This document shows positions 51,206 to 60,251 of a DNA stretch of 64,000 nt, in pieces. Below the pieces are notes generated by a model. That model made no database searches and was not told the DNA's origin. It saw only the letters and a list, made by a program, of their open reading frames with translations. Where the stretch lies: the NCBI RefSeq assembly GCF_001591165.1, contig NZ_BCUG01000026.1, positions 1 to 64,000 of the forward strand, read 5' to 3'. A program made the translations under genes and the position numbers. Source of the DNA: Thauera butanivorans NBRC 103042. Its GTDB lineage: Bacteria; Pseudomonadota; Gammaproteobacteria; Burkholderiales; Rhodocyclaceae. Numbering within the stretch: position 1 is the stretch's first letter; each line of letters opens with the position of its first letter.

Positions 51206-52414
51206 GTGTTCACCAAACACAATCCGGTAATCGCACCCCTGATCCGAGTTGGTGCAGCCAAGACTCTGAGCGCTTGCTTGCTCACCTTGGCGGCCACCCT
51301 GTCGTTCGATCTGAGCGCGGCTGTCATCCGCGTCGGCCCCGGCGAGCAATTCGAACGCATCGCCGACGCTGCCAGGGCTGCTCAGGACGGCGACGCCATC
51401 GAAATAATGCCAGGAGAGTACAGAGGCGACGTCGCGGTCTGGAAGCAGAAAAGGCTGCACATTCGCGGAGTTGGCGAACGTCCCGTACTCCTTGCCGACG
51501 GCAAGACCGCCGAAGGCAAGGGTATCTGGGTCATCCGCAACGGCGATATACAGGTCGAAAATCTCGAATTCCGTGGCACTCGGGCCAGAGCTGGCAACGG
51601 TGCAGGCATCCGCTTCGAACGCGGCCGTCTTGAGGTGCGCAACTGCGTTTTCATGGACAATCAGACTGGCATTCTCACCTCCAACGTCGAGGATGCAACG
51701 CTCATCGTCCGCGACAGCCTCTTTGCCCAGGCACCGCATCAGGAGCACTCACTTCCCCATCTGCTCTACGTCGGCCGCATTGCCCGCTTCGAACTCAGCG
51801 GCAGCCGCTTCCATCAAGGCTACCGTGGCCATCTGGTCAAGACCCGTGCTCGTTACAATGACATCCGCTACAATCTGCTGTATGACGGTCCACTCGGCGA
51901 AGCCTCCTACGAGCTTGAGTTTCCCAACGGCGGTGTGGCAGTCGTCATCGGCAACATCATCGGCCAGAGCGCCAAAACGCAAAACGCCACCGTGGTTGCC
52001 TATGGCGCCGAAGGCCATGTCTGGCCCGAGAATGCACTCTTCCTGTCGCACAACACATTGCTCAGCGACCGGATGACCGGCACCTGGTTCCTGCGCACAT
52101 TCACCGACAGGCTGCCACCTGACGTCGAAATTCTTGGCATCAACAACATTACGGTTGGCATCGGCGCATTCGCACTCAGCGCCAGCGGTGACTTCCAAGG
52201 CAATATCCCATTGCCGCCAAGGGGGCTGCGTGATCCCGAAATGCTGGATTTCCATCCTCGCGGAGCAAGCCTGTTGCGCAGATTCACCGTACCGCCCGGC
52301 ATGGCTCGCGGCCTGCCGCTTGCGCCAGAAGCCGAATTCTCCCTGCCCCTGGGGACGCGGCCGCTTGCTCCCCCGCAGAACTGGCTGCCCGGCGCACTGC
52401 AAGGAGACAACTGA
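51206..52414 (+). CDS. Exported right-handed beta-helix protein
   Basis: 402 residues with a signal segment (LSACLLTLAATLSFDLSAA). From ~40 on it has regular ~22-residue beta-helix rungs (AIEIMPGEYRGDVAV; IQVENLEFRGT; LEVRNCVFMDNQTGI; ARYNDIRYNLLYDG; VVIGNIIGQS). Such proteins are polysaccharide lyases, epimerases (AlgG) or inactive guides for a polymer crossing the periplasm. No catalytic set is evident by eye. It lies between the AMP ligase and the amidoligase on the same strand. Confidence 0.75.
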   Translation: MFTKHNPVIAPLIRVGAAKTLSACLLTLAATLSFDLSAAVIRVGPGEQFERIADAARAAQDGDAIEIMPGEYRGDVAVWKQKRLHIRGVGERPVLLADGKTAEGKGIWVIRNGDIQVENLEFRGTRARAGNGAGIRFERGRLEVRNCVFMDNQTGILTSNVEDATLIVRDSLFAQAPHQEHSLPHLLYVGRIARFELSGSRFHQGYRGHLVKTRARYNDIRYNLLYDGPLGEASYELEFPNGGVAVVIGNIIGQSAKTQNATVVAYGAEGHVWPENALFLSHNTLLSDRMTGTWFLRTFTDRLPPDVEILGINNITVGIGAFALSASGDFQGNIPLPPRGLRDPEMLDFHPRGASLLRRFTVPPGMARGLPLAPEAEFSLPLGTRPLAPPQNWLPGALQGDN

Positions 52415-52473
52415 GCATCGCGGCGAACCAATGTCGCGAGGAGATAACGAGCATCACTGACAATTCATGTCCC

Positions 52474-54330
52474 ATGCGGCATCATCCGTGGGTTTTCGAT
52501 CTTTCTCGGCCCCAACGGCCAACGGAGTACGGTGTGCTAGAGCGGTTTTGTGGTGTTCTTCATGCTTCCGACGGAATCACGGATGCAAGCAATGGCTTCT
52601 CCGACCAACTGGCGCGGCTCCAGCTTCCGCGAGGCGCAATCGGCTACAGGGCCGACGTGGCAGTGTTCCAGGACGGCGGCCAAATCTGCCTTGCACTCGG
52701 TGATCCTCACTTCAAGGATCCTACCCTGCAGCAGACCAGGGAGCAACGCGGAGCCGCAGCAGCCTGGGCACAGGCCTTTCGCAGCCACGGCGACGATGCC
52801 CTGCAGCAAGCGAACGGCCGCTTCAGCGTCCTCCTCGTCGGGCTGGAAGGTCGCCAAGCACTGCTCGCCACCGACCGGTTCGGCACCTGGCCGGTTTGCT
52901 ATGCCGAGCGCGACGGACGGCTACACTTCTCCGACCGTGCCAACGCCGTTCCCGGCATCCGCCGGCAAGCCTCATCCCAAGCAGTATTCGACTACCTCTT
53001 CTTCCACATGATTCCGGCACCCACGACCATTTTCGAAGGCGTGTATCGGTTGCCGCAGGGGTATCTGCTCAAATGGCAGGACGGTAAGGCAAAATGCAAA
53101 CGCTGGTGGCAACCCCGTTTCGACGAGGACGCCCGGCCGAATCTCGAAGCATCCAAGGCGCGATTCCTGCAGATCATCGAAGACGGCGTGCGCCGCGAAG
53201 CCGAAGGCGCTAACGTCGGTTGCTTCCTGTCCGGCGGCACCGACAGTTCCACCGTCACCGGCATGCTGTGCAAGGTCCTCGGCCAGCCCGCCCGCAGCTA
53301 CTCGATCGGCTTCGATGCCAGCGGCTACGACGAGATGGAGTACGCCCGCATCGCCGCCAAGCGCTTCGGCGCCGATCACCGGGAATACTACGTCACACCT
53401 GACGACCTTCTCGACGGCATCCCCAAGGTCGCCACCCACTACGACCAGCCCTTCGGCAATTCGTCGGCAGTGCCGGCATGGATCTGCGCCAGCCGGGCCC
53501 GCGAGGACGGCATCGACAAGATGCTCGCCGGCGACGGCGGCGACGAACTCTTCGGCGGCAACACCCGCTATGCCAAGCAGCGCGTGTTCGGCTGGTACGA
53601 AGGCATTCCGGGCCTCGTGCGCCGCGGCCTGCTCGAACCCACGCTGGCGCTGCCGGGGATGGACCGCATCCCGGTGGTGAAGAAGGGCGTCAGCTACGTC
53701 GAACAGGCGCGCGTGCCGATGCCCGACCGCATCCACATGTACAACATGCTGGTGCGCCTGGGCATGGACACCGTATTCGAGCCCGACTTCCTCGCCCGCA
53801 TCGATCTCGAACAGCCAAAACGTGAACAGCGCGAAGTCTGGCAGGCGACCAACGCCCGCTCGCACATCAACCGCCTGCTCAACTACGACTGGAAATACAC
53901 CCTCGCCGACAACGACCTGCCCAAGGTCATCGGCACCACGCAGCTGGCGGGCGTGGATGTCGCCTTCCCGCTGCTCAGCGACGAACTCACCGACTTCTCC
54001 ACCGGTCTGCCGCCGGAATGGAAGCTCAAGCGCCTGACCCTGCGCTGGTTCTTCAAGGAAGCCCTGCGCGGCTTCCTGCCCGACGAGATCATCGCCAAGA
54101 AAAAACACGGCTTCGGCCTGCCTTTCGGCGTATGGGTCTGCCAGCATGCCGGCTTGAAGGCGCTGGCCAACGACGCCTTGAACAGCTTCCGCAGCCGCGG
54201 CGTCGTCCGTCCGGATTTCATCGATGAGCTGTTGCGAACCCACCTTCCGGCTCACCCCGGCTACTATGGTGAAATGGTGTGGATCATCATGATGATGGAA
54301 TTCTGGATGCGTGAGCATCTGAACGACTGA
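52474..54330 (+). CDS. Asparagine synthase-like amidoligase without glutaminase cysteine
   Basis: 618 residues. The C-terminal half is an Asn-synthase ATP-pyrophosphatase domain: P-loop SGGTDSS (Ser253), DKMLAGDGGDELFGGN and IAKKKHGFGLPFG. The N-terminal ~200 residues follow the glutaminase fold (ALLATDRFGTWPVCY, FDYLFFHMIPAPTTIFEGV), but the protein begins MRHHPW with no Cys2, so glutamine cannot be the nitrogen donor. It may use ammonia or join an amine to a carboxylate, as beta-lactam synthetase does. The next gene, a PLP decarboxylase 34 bases on, could supply the amine. Confidence 0.85.
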   Translation: MRHHPWVFDLSRPQRPTEYGVLERFCGVLHASDGITDASNGFSDQLARLQLPRGAIGYRADVAVFQDGGQICLALGDPHFKDPTLQQTREQRGAAAAWAQAFRSHGDDALQQANGRFSVLLVGLEGRQALLATDRFGTWPVCYAERDGRLHFSDRANAVPGIRRQASSQAVFDYLFFHMIPAPTTIFEGVYRLPQGYLLKWQDGKAKCKRWWQPRFDEDARPNLEASKARFLQIIEDGVRREAEGANVGCFLSGGTDSSTVTGMLCKVLGQPARSYSIGFDASGYDEMEYARIAAKRFGADHREYYVTPDDLLDGIPKVATHYDQPFGNSSAVPAWICASRAREDGIDKMLAGDGGDELFGGNTRYAKQRVFGWYEGIPGLVRRGLLEPTLALPGMDRIPVVKKGVSYVEQARVPMPDRIHMYNMLVRLGMDTVFEPDFLARIDLEQPKREQREVWQATNARSHINRLLNYDWKYTLADNDLPKVIGTTQLAGVDVAFPLLSDELTDFSTGLPPEWKLKRLTLRWFFKEALRGFLPDEIIAKKKHGFGLPFGVWVCQHAGLKALANDALNSFRSRGVVRPDFIDELLRTHLPAHPGYYGEMVWIIMMMEFWMREHLND

Positions 54331-54364
54331 CCGATCGTCCTCTGAAAACGAAACCCATCCCGAC

Positions 54365-55606
54365 ATGACCGAAGCACGCCAGGCCCCCGTCCATACTCCG
54401 ATGTCGCAGTTCCTTCGTGAAGGCAGCGAGCTCCTCATCAACGGCCAGCCGATCAGCCGCATCGCCGCCCGCGTCGGCCGCACACCGTTCTATGCCTACG
54501 ACCGCAATCTGCTCGACACCCGCGTGGCTCAGTTGCGCGCTGCACTGCCCAAGGCCGTCAAGCTGCACTACGCGATGAAGGCCAACCCGATGCCCGCCCT
54601 GGTGGGCCACATGGCGCGCCTGGTCGACGGCATCGACGTGGCCTCGGCCGGCGAACTCATGGTGGCGCTGGACGCTGGTGCCGATCCGCGCGAAATCAGC
54701 TTTGCCGGACCGGGCAAGACCGAGGCCGAACTGCACCAGGCCGTCGCCGCCGGCATCCTCATCAACGTCGAATCCTTCCGCGAAGTGCCCTTGCTGGCCG
54801 CCGCGCAACAGGCGCTCGGCTTGCCGGCACGCGTTGCGGTGCGCGTCAATCCCGATTTCGAACTCAAGTCCTCCGGCATGAAGATGGGCGGCGGCCCCAA
54901 GCAGTTCGGCGTCGACGCCGAACAGGTACCGGAATTGCTTGCCGGAATCGGCCGCGCCGGACTGGCTTTCGAGGGCTTCCATCTGTTCGCCGGCTCGCAA
55001 AACCTCAAGCCTGAGGCCATCATCGAAGCACAACAAAAGAGCTACGCGCTGGCCCGCCGGCTGGCGGAACACGCGCCCTCGCCCGTCAAGTTCCTCAACC
55101 TCGGCGGCGGCTTCGGCATTCCCTACTTCCCCGGCGAACAGCCGTTGGACCTCGCCCCCATCGGCGCCAACCTTGCCGACATCATCGAACAAGCAAGGCA
55201 GGTTCTGCCTGAAGCTGAAATCGTCATCGAACTGGGCCGCTATCTGGTCGGTGAAGCCGGCCTTTATGTCGCCAAGGTTATCGACAAGAAAATCTCACGC
55301 GGCCATACCTACCTCGTCACCGACGGCGGCCTGCACCATCATCTGTCGGCTTCCGGAAACTTCGGCCAGGTCATCCGCAAGAACTATCCCGCCGCCATCG
55401 CCAACCGCATGGGCGCCACCAGGCAGGAAACCGTCTCCATCGTCGGCCCGCTGTGCACGCCGCTCGATCTGCTGGCCGACCGCATGAACCTGCCGGCTGC
55501 CGAGCCGGGCGATCTGGTCGTCATCTACCAATCGGGCGCCTATGGCGCCAGTGCCAGCCCGCAACGCTTCCTGGGACATCCCTCGGTAACGGAAGTGCTG
55601 GTCTGA
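54365..55606 (+). CDS. PLP-dependent decarboxylase, exosortase A system-associated type
   Basis: 413 residues, alanine-racemase-like barrel of the LysA/ornithine decarboxylase group. The PLP lysine is in KLHYAMKANP, and LNLGGGFGIPY binds the cofactor phosphate; the C-terminal active-site block (VGPLCTPLDLL, YQSGAYGASASP) supplies the second subunit's Cys and Tyr. It decarboxylates an amino acid such as diaminopimelate, ornithine or lysine. In related clusters this enzyme travels with the AMP ligase seen at 49.6 kb. Confidence 0.88.
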   Translation: MTEARQAPVHTPMSQFLREGSELLINGQPISRIAARVGRTPFYAYDRNLLDTRVAQLRAALPKAVKLHYAMKANPMPALVGHMARLVDGIDVASAGELMVALDAGADPREISFAGPGKTEAELHQAVAAGILINVESFREVPLLAAAQQALGLPARVAVRVNPDFELKSSGMKMGGGPKQFGVDAEQVPELLAGIGRAGLAFEGFHLFAGSQNLKPEAIIEAQQKSYALARRLAEHAPSPVKFLNLGGGFGIPYFPGEQPLDLAPIGANLADIIEQARQVLPEAEIVIELGRYLVGEAGLYVAKVIDKKISRGHTYLVTDGGLHHHLSASGNFGQVIRKNYPAAIANRMGATRQETVSIVGPLCTPLDLLADRMNLPAAEPGDLVVIYQSGAYGASASPQRFLGHPSVTEVLV

Positions 55607-55621
55607 GGACCGTTGCACCAA

Positions 55622-56731
55622 ATGGGGGCCTTGCTCGTACTCATTGCCGTACTGATTGCGTACGGCTCGGTATACCCTTTCGACTTCTCGCCACACGCGG
55701 CCGGTCTGGAGGAGTTCATTGCGCTCTTCACCAGTCCTGAGCTGGCGATGGGGCGCGGCGATCTCGTTGGCAACCTGCTGCTGTTCGCCCCCTACGGCTT
55801 CATCGCAGCCTTGCACGCCCGTACGAAACCGGCGCTCATGCGCCTGCTCTGGCTGGGCGCCGCGCTGGCGCTGGTATTGCAAATCGTCCAGCTGTGGCTG
55901 CCCAGCCGCGTGCCGGTCCTGGGCGACGTCGTCATCAACATTGCCGGCATGGCATTGGGCGTCGCCGCAGCCCGCCTGGCCGCGCCCTTGCTCCCCTCCA
56001 CAGCCGGCAGCAAAAGCCCATCGACGCTTTTTCCCGCCAGCCTCATGCTATGCTGGTTTACCTACCAGTGGTTTCCACTCGTACCGACGATCGATCTGCA
56101 GAACGTCATCAACGCATTGAAGCCGCTCCTGCTGTCACCCCAGCTGGACATCGCCCGCACGCTGCACACTGCTGTTGCCTGGGCCGCCTTCTTCAAACTG
56201 TCGGAACATGTCCTCGTCAAGCACGGCACTGCCCCGACTCTGGCCGCAGCGGCCCTTGCCATCGTTGCCGCCAAGGCCATGATCGTCGGCGCCAGCATTT
56301 CGCTCAACAATGTGCTCGGACTCGGCCTGGCCATCGCCATGCTGCCCTGGCGCAGCAAACCAACCGCATTGCCCGCCCTGATCGTCGCCATGCTGCTCAG
56401 CCTGTTCGTATCCGGCCTGTCGCCCTTCTCCATGCAGAGCACTCCCCAGGCATTCCACTGGATTCCCTTCACCGGCATGCTCGAAGGCGACATGGGCAAC
56501 AACCTCATGAGCTTGGTCGAAAAGGTCTACTTCTACGGCGCACTGATCCTGCTCATGGCCTGGCACGGCGCCCGACCGATGCCCGCCGCTTTTGCGGTGG
56601 CAATTTGTCTCGCCATCATCGAGGCTGCCCAGATCTTCATCGTCGGCAGGACAGCCGAAAGTACCGATCCAGCTCTGGCGCTCATTTTGGGTTTCGTCAT
56701 CCGGCCCGGCATGCCTTCGCGGAAACAGTAA
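55622..56731 (+). CDS. VanZ-family membrane protein
   Basis: 369 residues with about ten membrane segments. A VanZ domain is at the N-terminus (DLVGNLLLFAPYGFIAALHA; VLGDVVINIAGMALGVAAA) and a second hydrophobic half follows, including a repeat of the theme near the C-terminus. VanZ-like proteins are frequent in exosortase-type polysaccharide clusters; their function there is unknown. Start ambiguous: ATG at 55622 or TTG at 55613, which lies closer to GAGGA. Confidence 0.8.
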   Translation: MGALLVLIAVLIAYGSVYPFDFSPHAAGLEEFIALFTSPELAMGRGDLVGNLLLFAPYGFIAALHARTKPALMRLLWLGAALALVLQIVQLWLPSRVPVLGDVVINIAGMALGVAAARLAAPLLPSTAGSKSPSTLFPASLMLCWFTYQWFPLVPTIDLQNVINALKPLLLSPQLDIARTLHTAVAWAAFFKLSEHVLVKHGTAPTLAAAALAIVAAKAMIVGASISLNNVLGLGLAIAMLPWRSKPTALPALIVAMLLSLFVSGLSPFSMQSTPQAFHWIPFTGMLEGDMGNNLMSLVEKVYFYGALILLMAWHGARPMPAAFAVAICLAIIEAAQIFIVGRTAESTDPALALILGFVIRPGMPSRKQ

Positions 56732-56855
56732 GCAGCAGCCCCCTACCACATCCCATCTGCACAGGGCCCGTGTTCCCCCTGCTGACAAACACATCTGCAT
56801 CAGCGATCATCGCCTACTCGAAATGCAAGCTCAGTAACCATCGAGACACAGGCCG

Positions 56856-58442
56856 ATGCTCTTCAACTCCTACGAGTTCCTTTTCCTGTTCCTGCCTGTC
56901 ACCTTCGCCATCTATTTCTGGATTGCCCGCAAAGGACGTGAACCGGCCATCGCATGGCTCGTACTGGCATCGCTTTTCTTCTATGGCTGGTGGAAGCCGA
57001 TATATCTGTTGTTGCTGCTGGCATCGACTATCGCCAACTTCGGCTTCGGCCTGATACTGGGCCAGGCCCATCGGCTCGGCCGTCAAACAGCCGGCAAGCG
57101 CTGGCTGATAGCAGGTGTCGTCTTCAACCTGGGGCTGCTGGGCTACTTCAAGTACGCGAATTTCGCCGTCGACAGCCTGAACGCTGTCGCAGGCACTCAA
57201 TTTCACCTCGAAACCGTTATTCTCCCGCTGGCAATCTCGTTCTTCACTTTCCAGCAGATTGCTTACCTGGTGGATGCCTTCCAGGGGCAGGCGCGCGAAT
57301 ATCGTTTCGCTCACTACGCTCTTTTCATCACTTTCTTTCCCCAACTCATCGCTGGACCGATCGTACATCACCGCGACATGTTGCCGCAGTTCATGCGGCC
57401 TGGCGCCCTGAGTCCTCAGGCATGGAACATCGCAATCGGGCTCAGCATCTTCGCCCTCGGCCTGTTCAAGAAAACCGTGCTGGCCGATGGCGTCGCCCAA
57501 TATGCCAGTCCAGTTTTCAACTCTGCAGCAACTGGTGGCACGCTGACTTTCTTCGAAGCATGGGGTGGCGCACTCGCCTACACACTTCAACTGTATTTCG
57601 ACTTCTCCGGCTATTCCGACATGGCAGTCGGCGCTGCCCGGATGTTCGGCATCGTTCTGCCGGTCAACTTCCATTCGCCTTACAAGGCAACCAACATCAT
57701 CGAATTCTGGCGTCGCTGGCACATGACCTTGTCGGCCTTCCTGCGCGACTATCTTTACATCGCGCTCGGCGGCAATCGAGGCGGCAAGCTCAAGCGCTAC
57801 CGTAATCTCATGCTGACCATGCTTCTCGGCGGACTCTGGCATGGTGCAGGCTGGACCTTCATCGCGTGGGGCGCCCTCCATGGACTCTACCTCTGCATCA
57901 ATCATGCCTGGCGTCACATTGCCAACCGACTCTTCCCTTCTCCCGCAGTACCAGCCAGCGTGACCAGAGCACTTTCATGGACACTTACTTTCATCGCAGT
58001 CGTCATCGGCTGGGTGTTCTTCCGTGCAGGCAGTGTTGACGCAGCAGCAGCGATCTTGAGGGGGATGGCCGGTGTCAATGGCATCGCTTTGCCCAACGCA
58101 CTGGCGGCGCAGCTAGGCAGCCTGTGGCCCCTGCTCGCAAATATCGGCTTCCAGACCTATCTCGGCGGGGGCTCCCTCTTCGTGCTCAATTGGTTGTGGA
58201 TCATCATCCTGACTCCCATCGTGCTGGTCATGCCGAATACCCAGGAAATCATGCGTAATTTCTATCCGGGCCTGCATCTTCATCAGACCAAACACGACGA
58301 CGAAATACAACCCTTGCGTACCTTCAAGAATCGGATCGCATGGCAAGCCACTTCATACTGGGCGATCGCTCTGAGCGCGCTGGCAAGTCTTGGCGTGCTC
58401 GCAATGACCAGTATCTCCGAATTCCTCTATTTCCAGTTCTGA
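56856..58442 (+). CDS. MBOAT-family O-acyltransferase (AlgI-like)
   Basis: 528 residues with about eleven membrane segments. MBOAT motifs: FPQLIAGPIVHHRDMLPQF, FWRRWHMTLSAFLRDYLYI, and the invariant His in LGGLWHGAGWTF. AlgI-type proteins pass an acyl group, usually acetyl, across the membrane to a polymer O-acetylation system. The following gene, six bases on, encodes an SGNH-like exported protein that would complete the transfer, as AlgJ/AlgX do for alginate. Confidence 0.93.
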   Translation: MLFNSYEFLFLFLPVTFAIYFWIARKGREPAIAWLVLASLFFYGWWKPIYLLLLLASTIANFGFGLILGQAHRLGRQTAGKRWLIAGVVFNLGLLGYFKYANFAVDSLNAVAGTQFHLETVILPLAISFFTFQQIAYLVDAFQGQAREYRFAHYALFITFFPQLIAGPIVHHRDMLPQFMRPGALSPQAWNIAIGLSIFALGLFKKTVLADGVAQYASPVFNSAATGGTLTFFEAWGGALAYTLQLYFDFSGYSDMAVGAARMFGIVLPVNFHSPYKATNIIEFWRRWHMTLSAFLRDYLYIALGGNRGGKLKRYRNLMLTMLLGGLWHGAGWTFIAWGALHGLYLCINHAWRHIANRLFPSPAVPASVTRALSWTLTFIAVVIGWVFFRAGSVDAAAAILRGMAGVNGIALPNALAAQLGSLWPLLANIGFQTYLGGGSLFVLNWLWIIILTPIVLVMPNTQEIMRNFYPGLHLHQTKHDDEIQPLRTFKNRIAWQATSYWAIALSALASLGVLAMTSISEFLYFQF

Positions 58443-58448
58443 GCTGTC

Positions 58449-59675
58449 ATGGACACTGCATCTCAGTACCGCCGCTTCCTGATCGTACTCGCCGCCAGCT
58501 TTGCAATCAGCTGCGCCCTGGCCGCCGGCATCAATTACCTCATCGACCCCTACGGGTTGTTCGGAACACCCCGAGTGGATGGTATCAACGCCCGCAAACC
58601 CACTGCCGGCGAGCGCGTCCGCACGACCAAGCCCTACATGGCATCGGTCCTTGGCCCTACAACCGTCATCGCGGGAAACTCCCGCCCTGAACTCGGCCTC
58701 GACCCACAAAGCGCGTGCTGGTCCGAAGAAGACAAACCCGTGTTCAACAGCGGTATCCCGGGCGCGGGCTTCTACATGCAGACGCAGTACGCCAAGCACG
58801 CGCTCTCTGCTGGCAAAGGCAAGAAAGTTCTGCTCGCCGTCGACTTTCTTGATTTCCTGACCGACACTACCACCCCAAGCGACACATTTCCGCCAGACTG
58901 GGCTCACATGTCGGCGAGCTATGCCGGCCGGCTCGACATCCCCGGTGAAAACAGCAGCCCCTGGAAGATCATCAGTACCCAGGCACAAGACAAGTTGAGC
59001 GCGCTTTTCTCACTCAGCACCTTGGCCGACTCACTTCTGACCGTCATCCAGCAACGTACGCCCTTCATCACCGACCGACGCACTGATGGCTTCAATCCCG
59101 GAAACGACTACGAAGCAATCGTCCGCAATGAAGGGCAGTTCGTGCTCTTCAAGCAAAAAAACGACGAACTGGCTGCGCGCTTGGACAAACCGGGTCTTGG
59201 CCTTTTCCCCGCGGGTCAGGAGCACTCCACCGACTTTGAAGCTCTAAAAAACTTTCTCGCCTGGTCTGAAGCCGAAAAGGTGGAAATCATCCTGTTCATC
59301 AATCCCTATCATGTGGACTACTTCCGAACCATCTACTCTGCGGGGCTGTGGACCGAGCTTGAGAGCTGGAAAAGACACATCACCCGGATTGCCAACGATT
59401 TCAGCGTGCCGCTCTGGGACTTCAACAGTGTGGACGCCTACTCTAACGAAACACCTCCGGAGCGCAGTGAGCGCGGCACAAGTATCCACTGGTACTGGGA
59501 ACCTGCCCACTATAAACGCGAGATGGGAGAGTTGATGCTAGCAAAGCTGCTAAACCGAAGCTGTGTGACTGAAGATTTCCCGCTCTCCCCAGGCATCCGC
59601 TTGTCGATTGAGAATCTCGAGCAACATCTCGCCGAACTTCGATCAAGACTCCTCACCTCGGTCGGGCAGGACTGA
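58449..59675 (+). CDS. SGNH-like membrane-anchored protein, partner of the MBOAT transferase
   Basis: 408 residues. One N-terminal membrane anchor (FLIVLAASFAISCALAAGINYL), the remainder periplasmic. VIAGNSRPELG offers a nucleophile (Ser78) in the position of SGNH block I, and WEPAHYKREMGELM near residue 354 resembles the C-terminal block with a catalytic His. It could place the acyl group on the polysaccharide. The motif reading is mine; the family is not named with certainty. Confidence 0.7.
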   Translation: MDTASQYRRFLIVLAASFAISCALAAGINYLIDPYGLFGTPRVDGINARKPTAGERVRTTKPYMASVLGPTTVIAGNSRPELGLDPQSACWSEEDKPVFNSGIPGAGFYMQTQYAKHALSAGKGKKVLLAVDFLDFLTDTTTPSDTFPPDWAHMSASYAGRLDIPGENSSPWKIISTQAQDKLSALFSLSTLADSLLTVIQQRTPFITDRRTDGFNPGNDYEAIVRNEGQFVLFKQKNDELAARLDKPGLGLFPAGQEHSTDFEALKNFLAWSEAEKVEIILFINPYHVDYFRTIYSAGLWTELESWKRHITRIANDFSVPLWDFNSVDAYSNETPPERSERGTSIHWYWEPAHYKREMGELMLAKLLNRSCVTEDFPLSPGIRLSIENLEQHLAELRSRLLTSVGQD

Positions 59676-59888
59676 ACCGTTCCGTGCTCCGCATACCAAA
59701 TGCATGACTACCGTCCCATGCATGCCTGGCTCAGCTGGGCGCCCACAGAGCACTGGAAGCCCTCCAACGGGCCGTTCTGGCCGTGGCTCCTGAATCTGCA
59801 ACGCAGATCCGTAATAGATTGGTGCTTTTCATTCAAAGCAAGGCGCTGTGCAGGTCTTTCGCCCCACTTTTGCACCTTGGCTACGCTA

Positions 59889-60038
59889 TCAGGACACACC
59901 TCGAGCACATTGCGGCAACAGCTCGCCCAAGTGACGACGCAGCGCCCCGAATACCCGCTTCTTGCGTCGCTTCGGGATAAACACCACGTGGTACTTACAG
60001 TCCCATCTCGTTTCGCTCAGGCTCTGATACTCTTTCAT
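59889..60038 (-). pseudogene. tnpA: Truncated IS200/IS605-type transposase (TnpA)
   Basis: The minus strand begins MKEYQSLSETRWDCKYHVVF and continues IPKRRKKRVFGALRRHLGELL before a stop at codon 50. This is the N-terminus of Y1 transposases of the IS200 group, which are normally ~140 residues; the HUH motif and catalytic Tyr are missing. The element is dead. Confidence 0.85.
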
Positions 60039-60110
60039 CGTGAATCTCCTTTCTCTTGGCAGAGATCAGAAATTCACGCCGACCGTCGTAAAGGTCAAAC
60101 CTTGGGGAGT

Positions 60111-60129
60111 CCCCCGGCACAGCCGGGGG
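60111..60129. mobile_element. IS200-type subterminal hairpin
   Basis: CCCCCGGC (60111-60118) pairs with GCCGGGGG (60122-60129) around ACA. It lies ~70 bases upstream of the transposase start, where IS200-group elements have their left-end palindrome recognised as single strand. Confidence 0.65.
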
Positions 60130-60251
60130 CTTACCTCTATGAGTTAAGCCTCATGAACGAGCTTGCCGACGTGACCGAAACCCTCGGTAACGGCAGGGAC
60201 ATTGGCACCAACTTGCGCACGCAAACCCACCATACCCATGGCACGGTTGAC

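Larger units (their letters stand above)
59676..60251. other. Gap containing an IS200-type remnant
   Basis: 576 bases. The right part (59889-60150) holds a broken IS200/IS605 transposase start and its end hairpin. The left part (59690-59880) is not recognised; the codons on either strand give only short frames. No intact gene. Confidence 0.6.

Noticed and set aside
49739-51748. 669-codon minus-strand frame opposite the AMP ligase and beta-helix genes
   Set aside because: Antisense shadow spanning two real genes.
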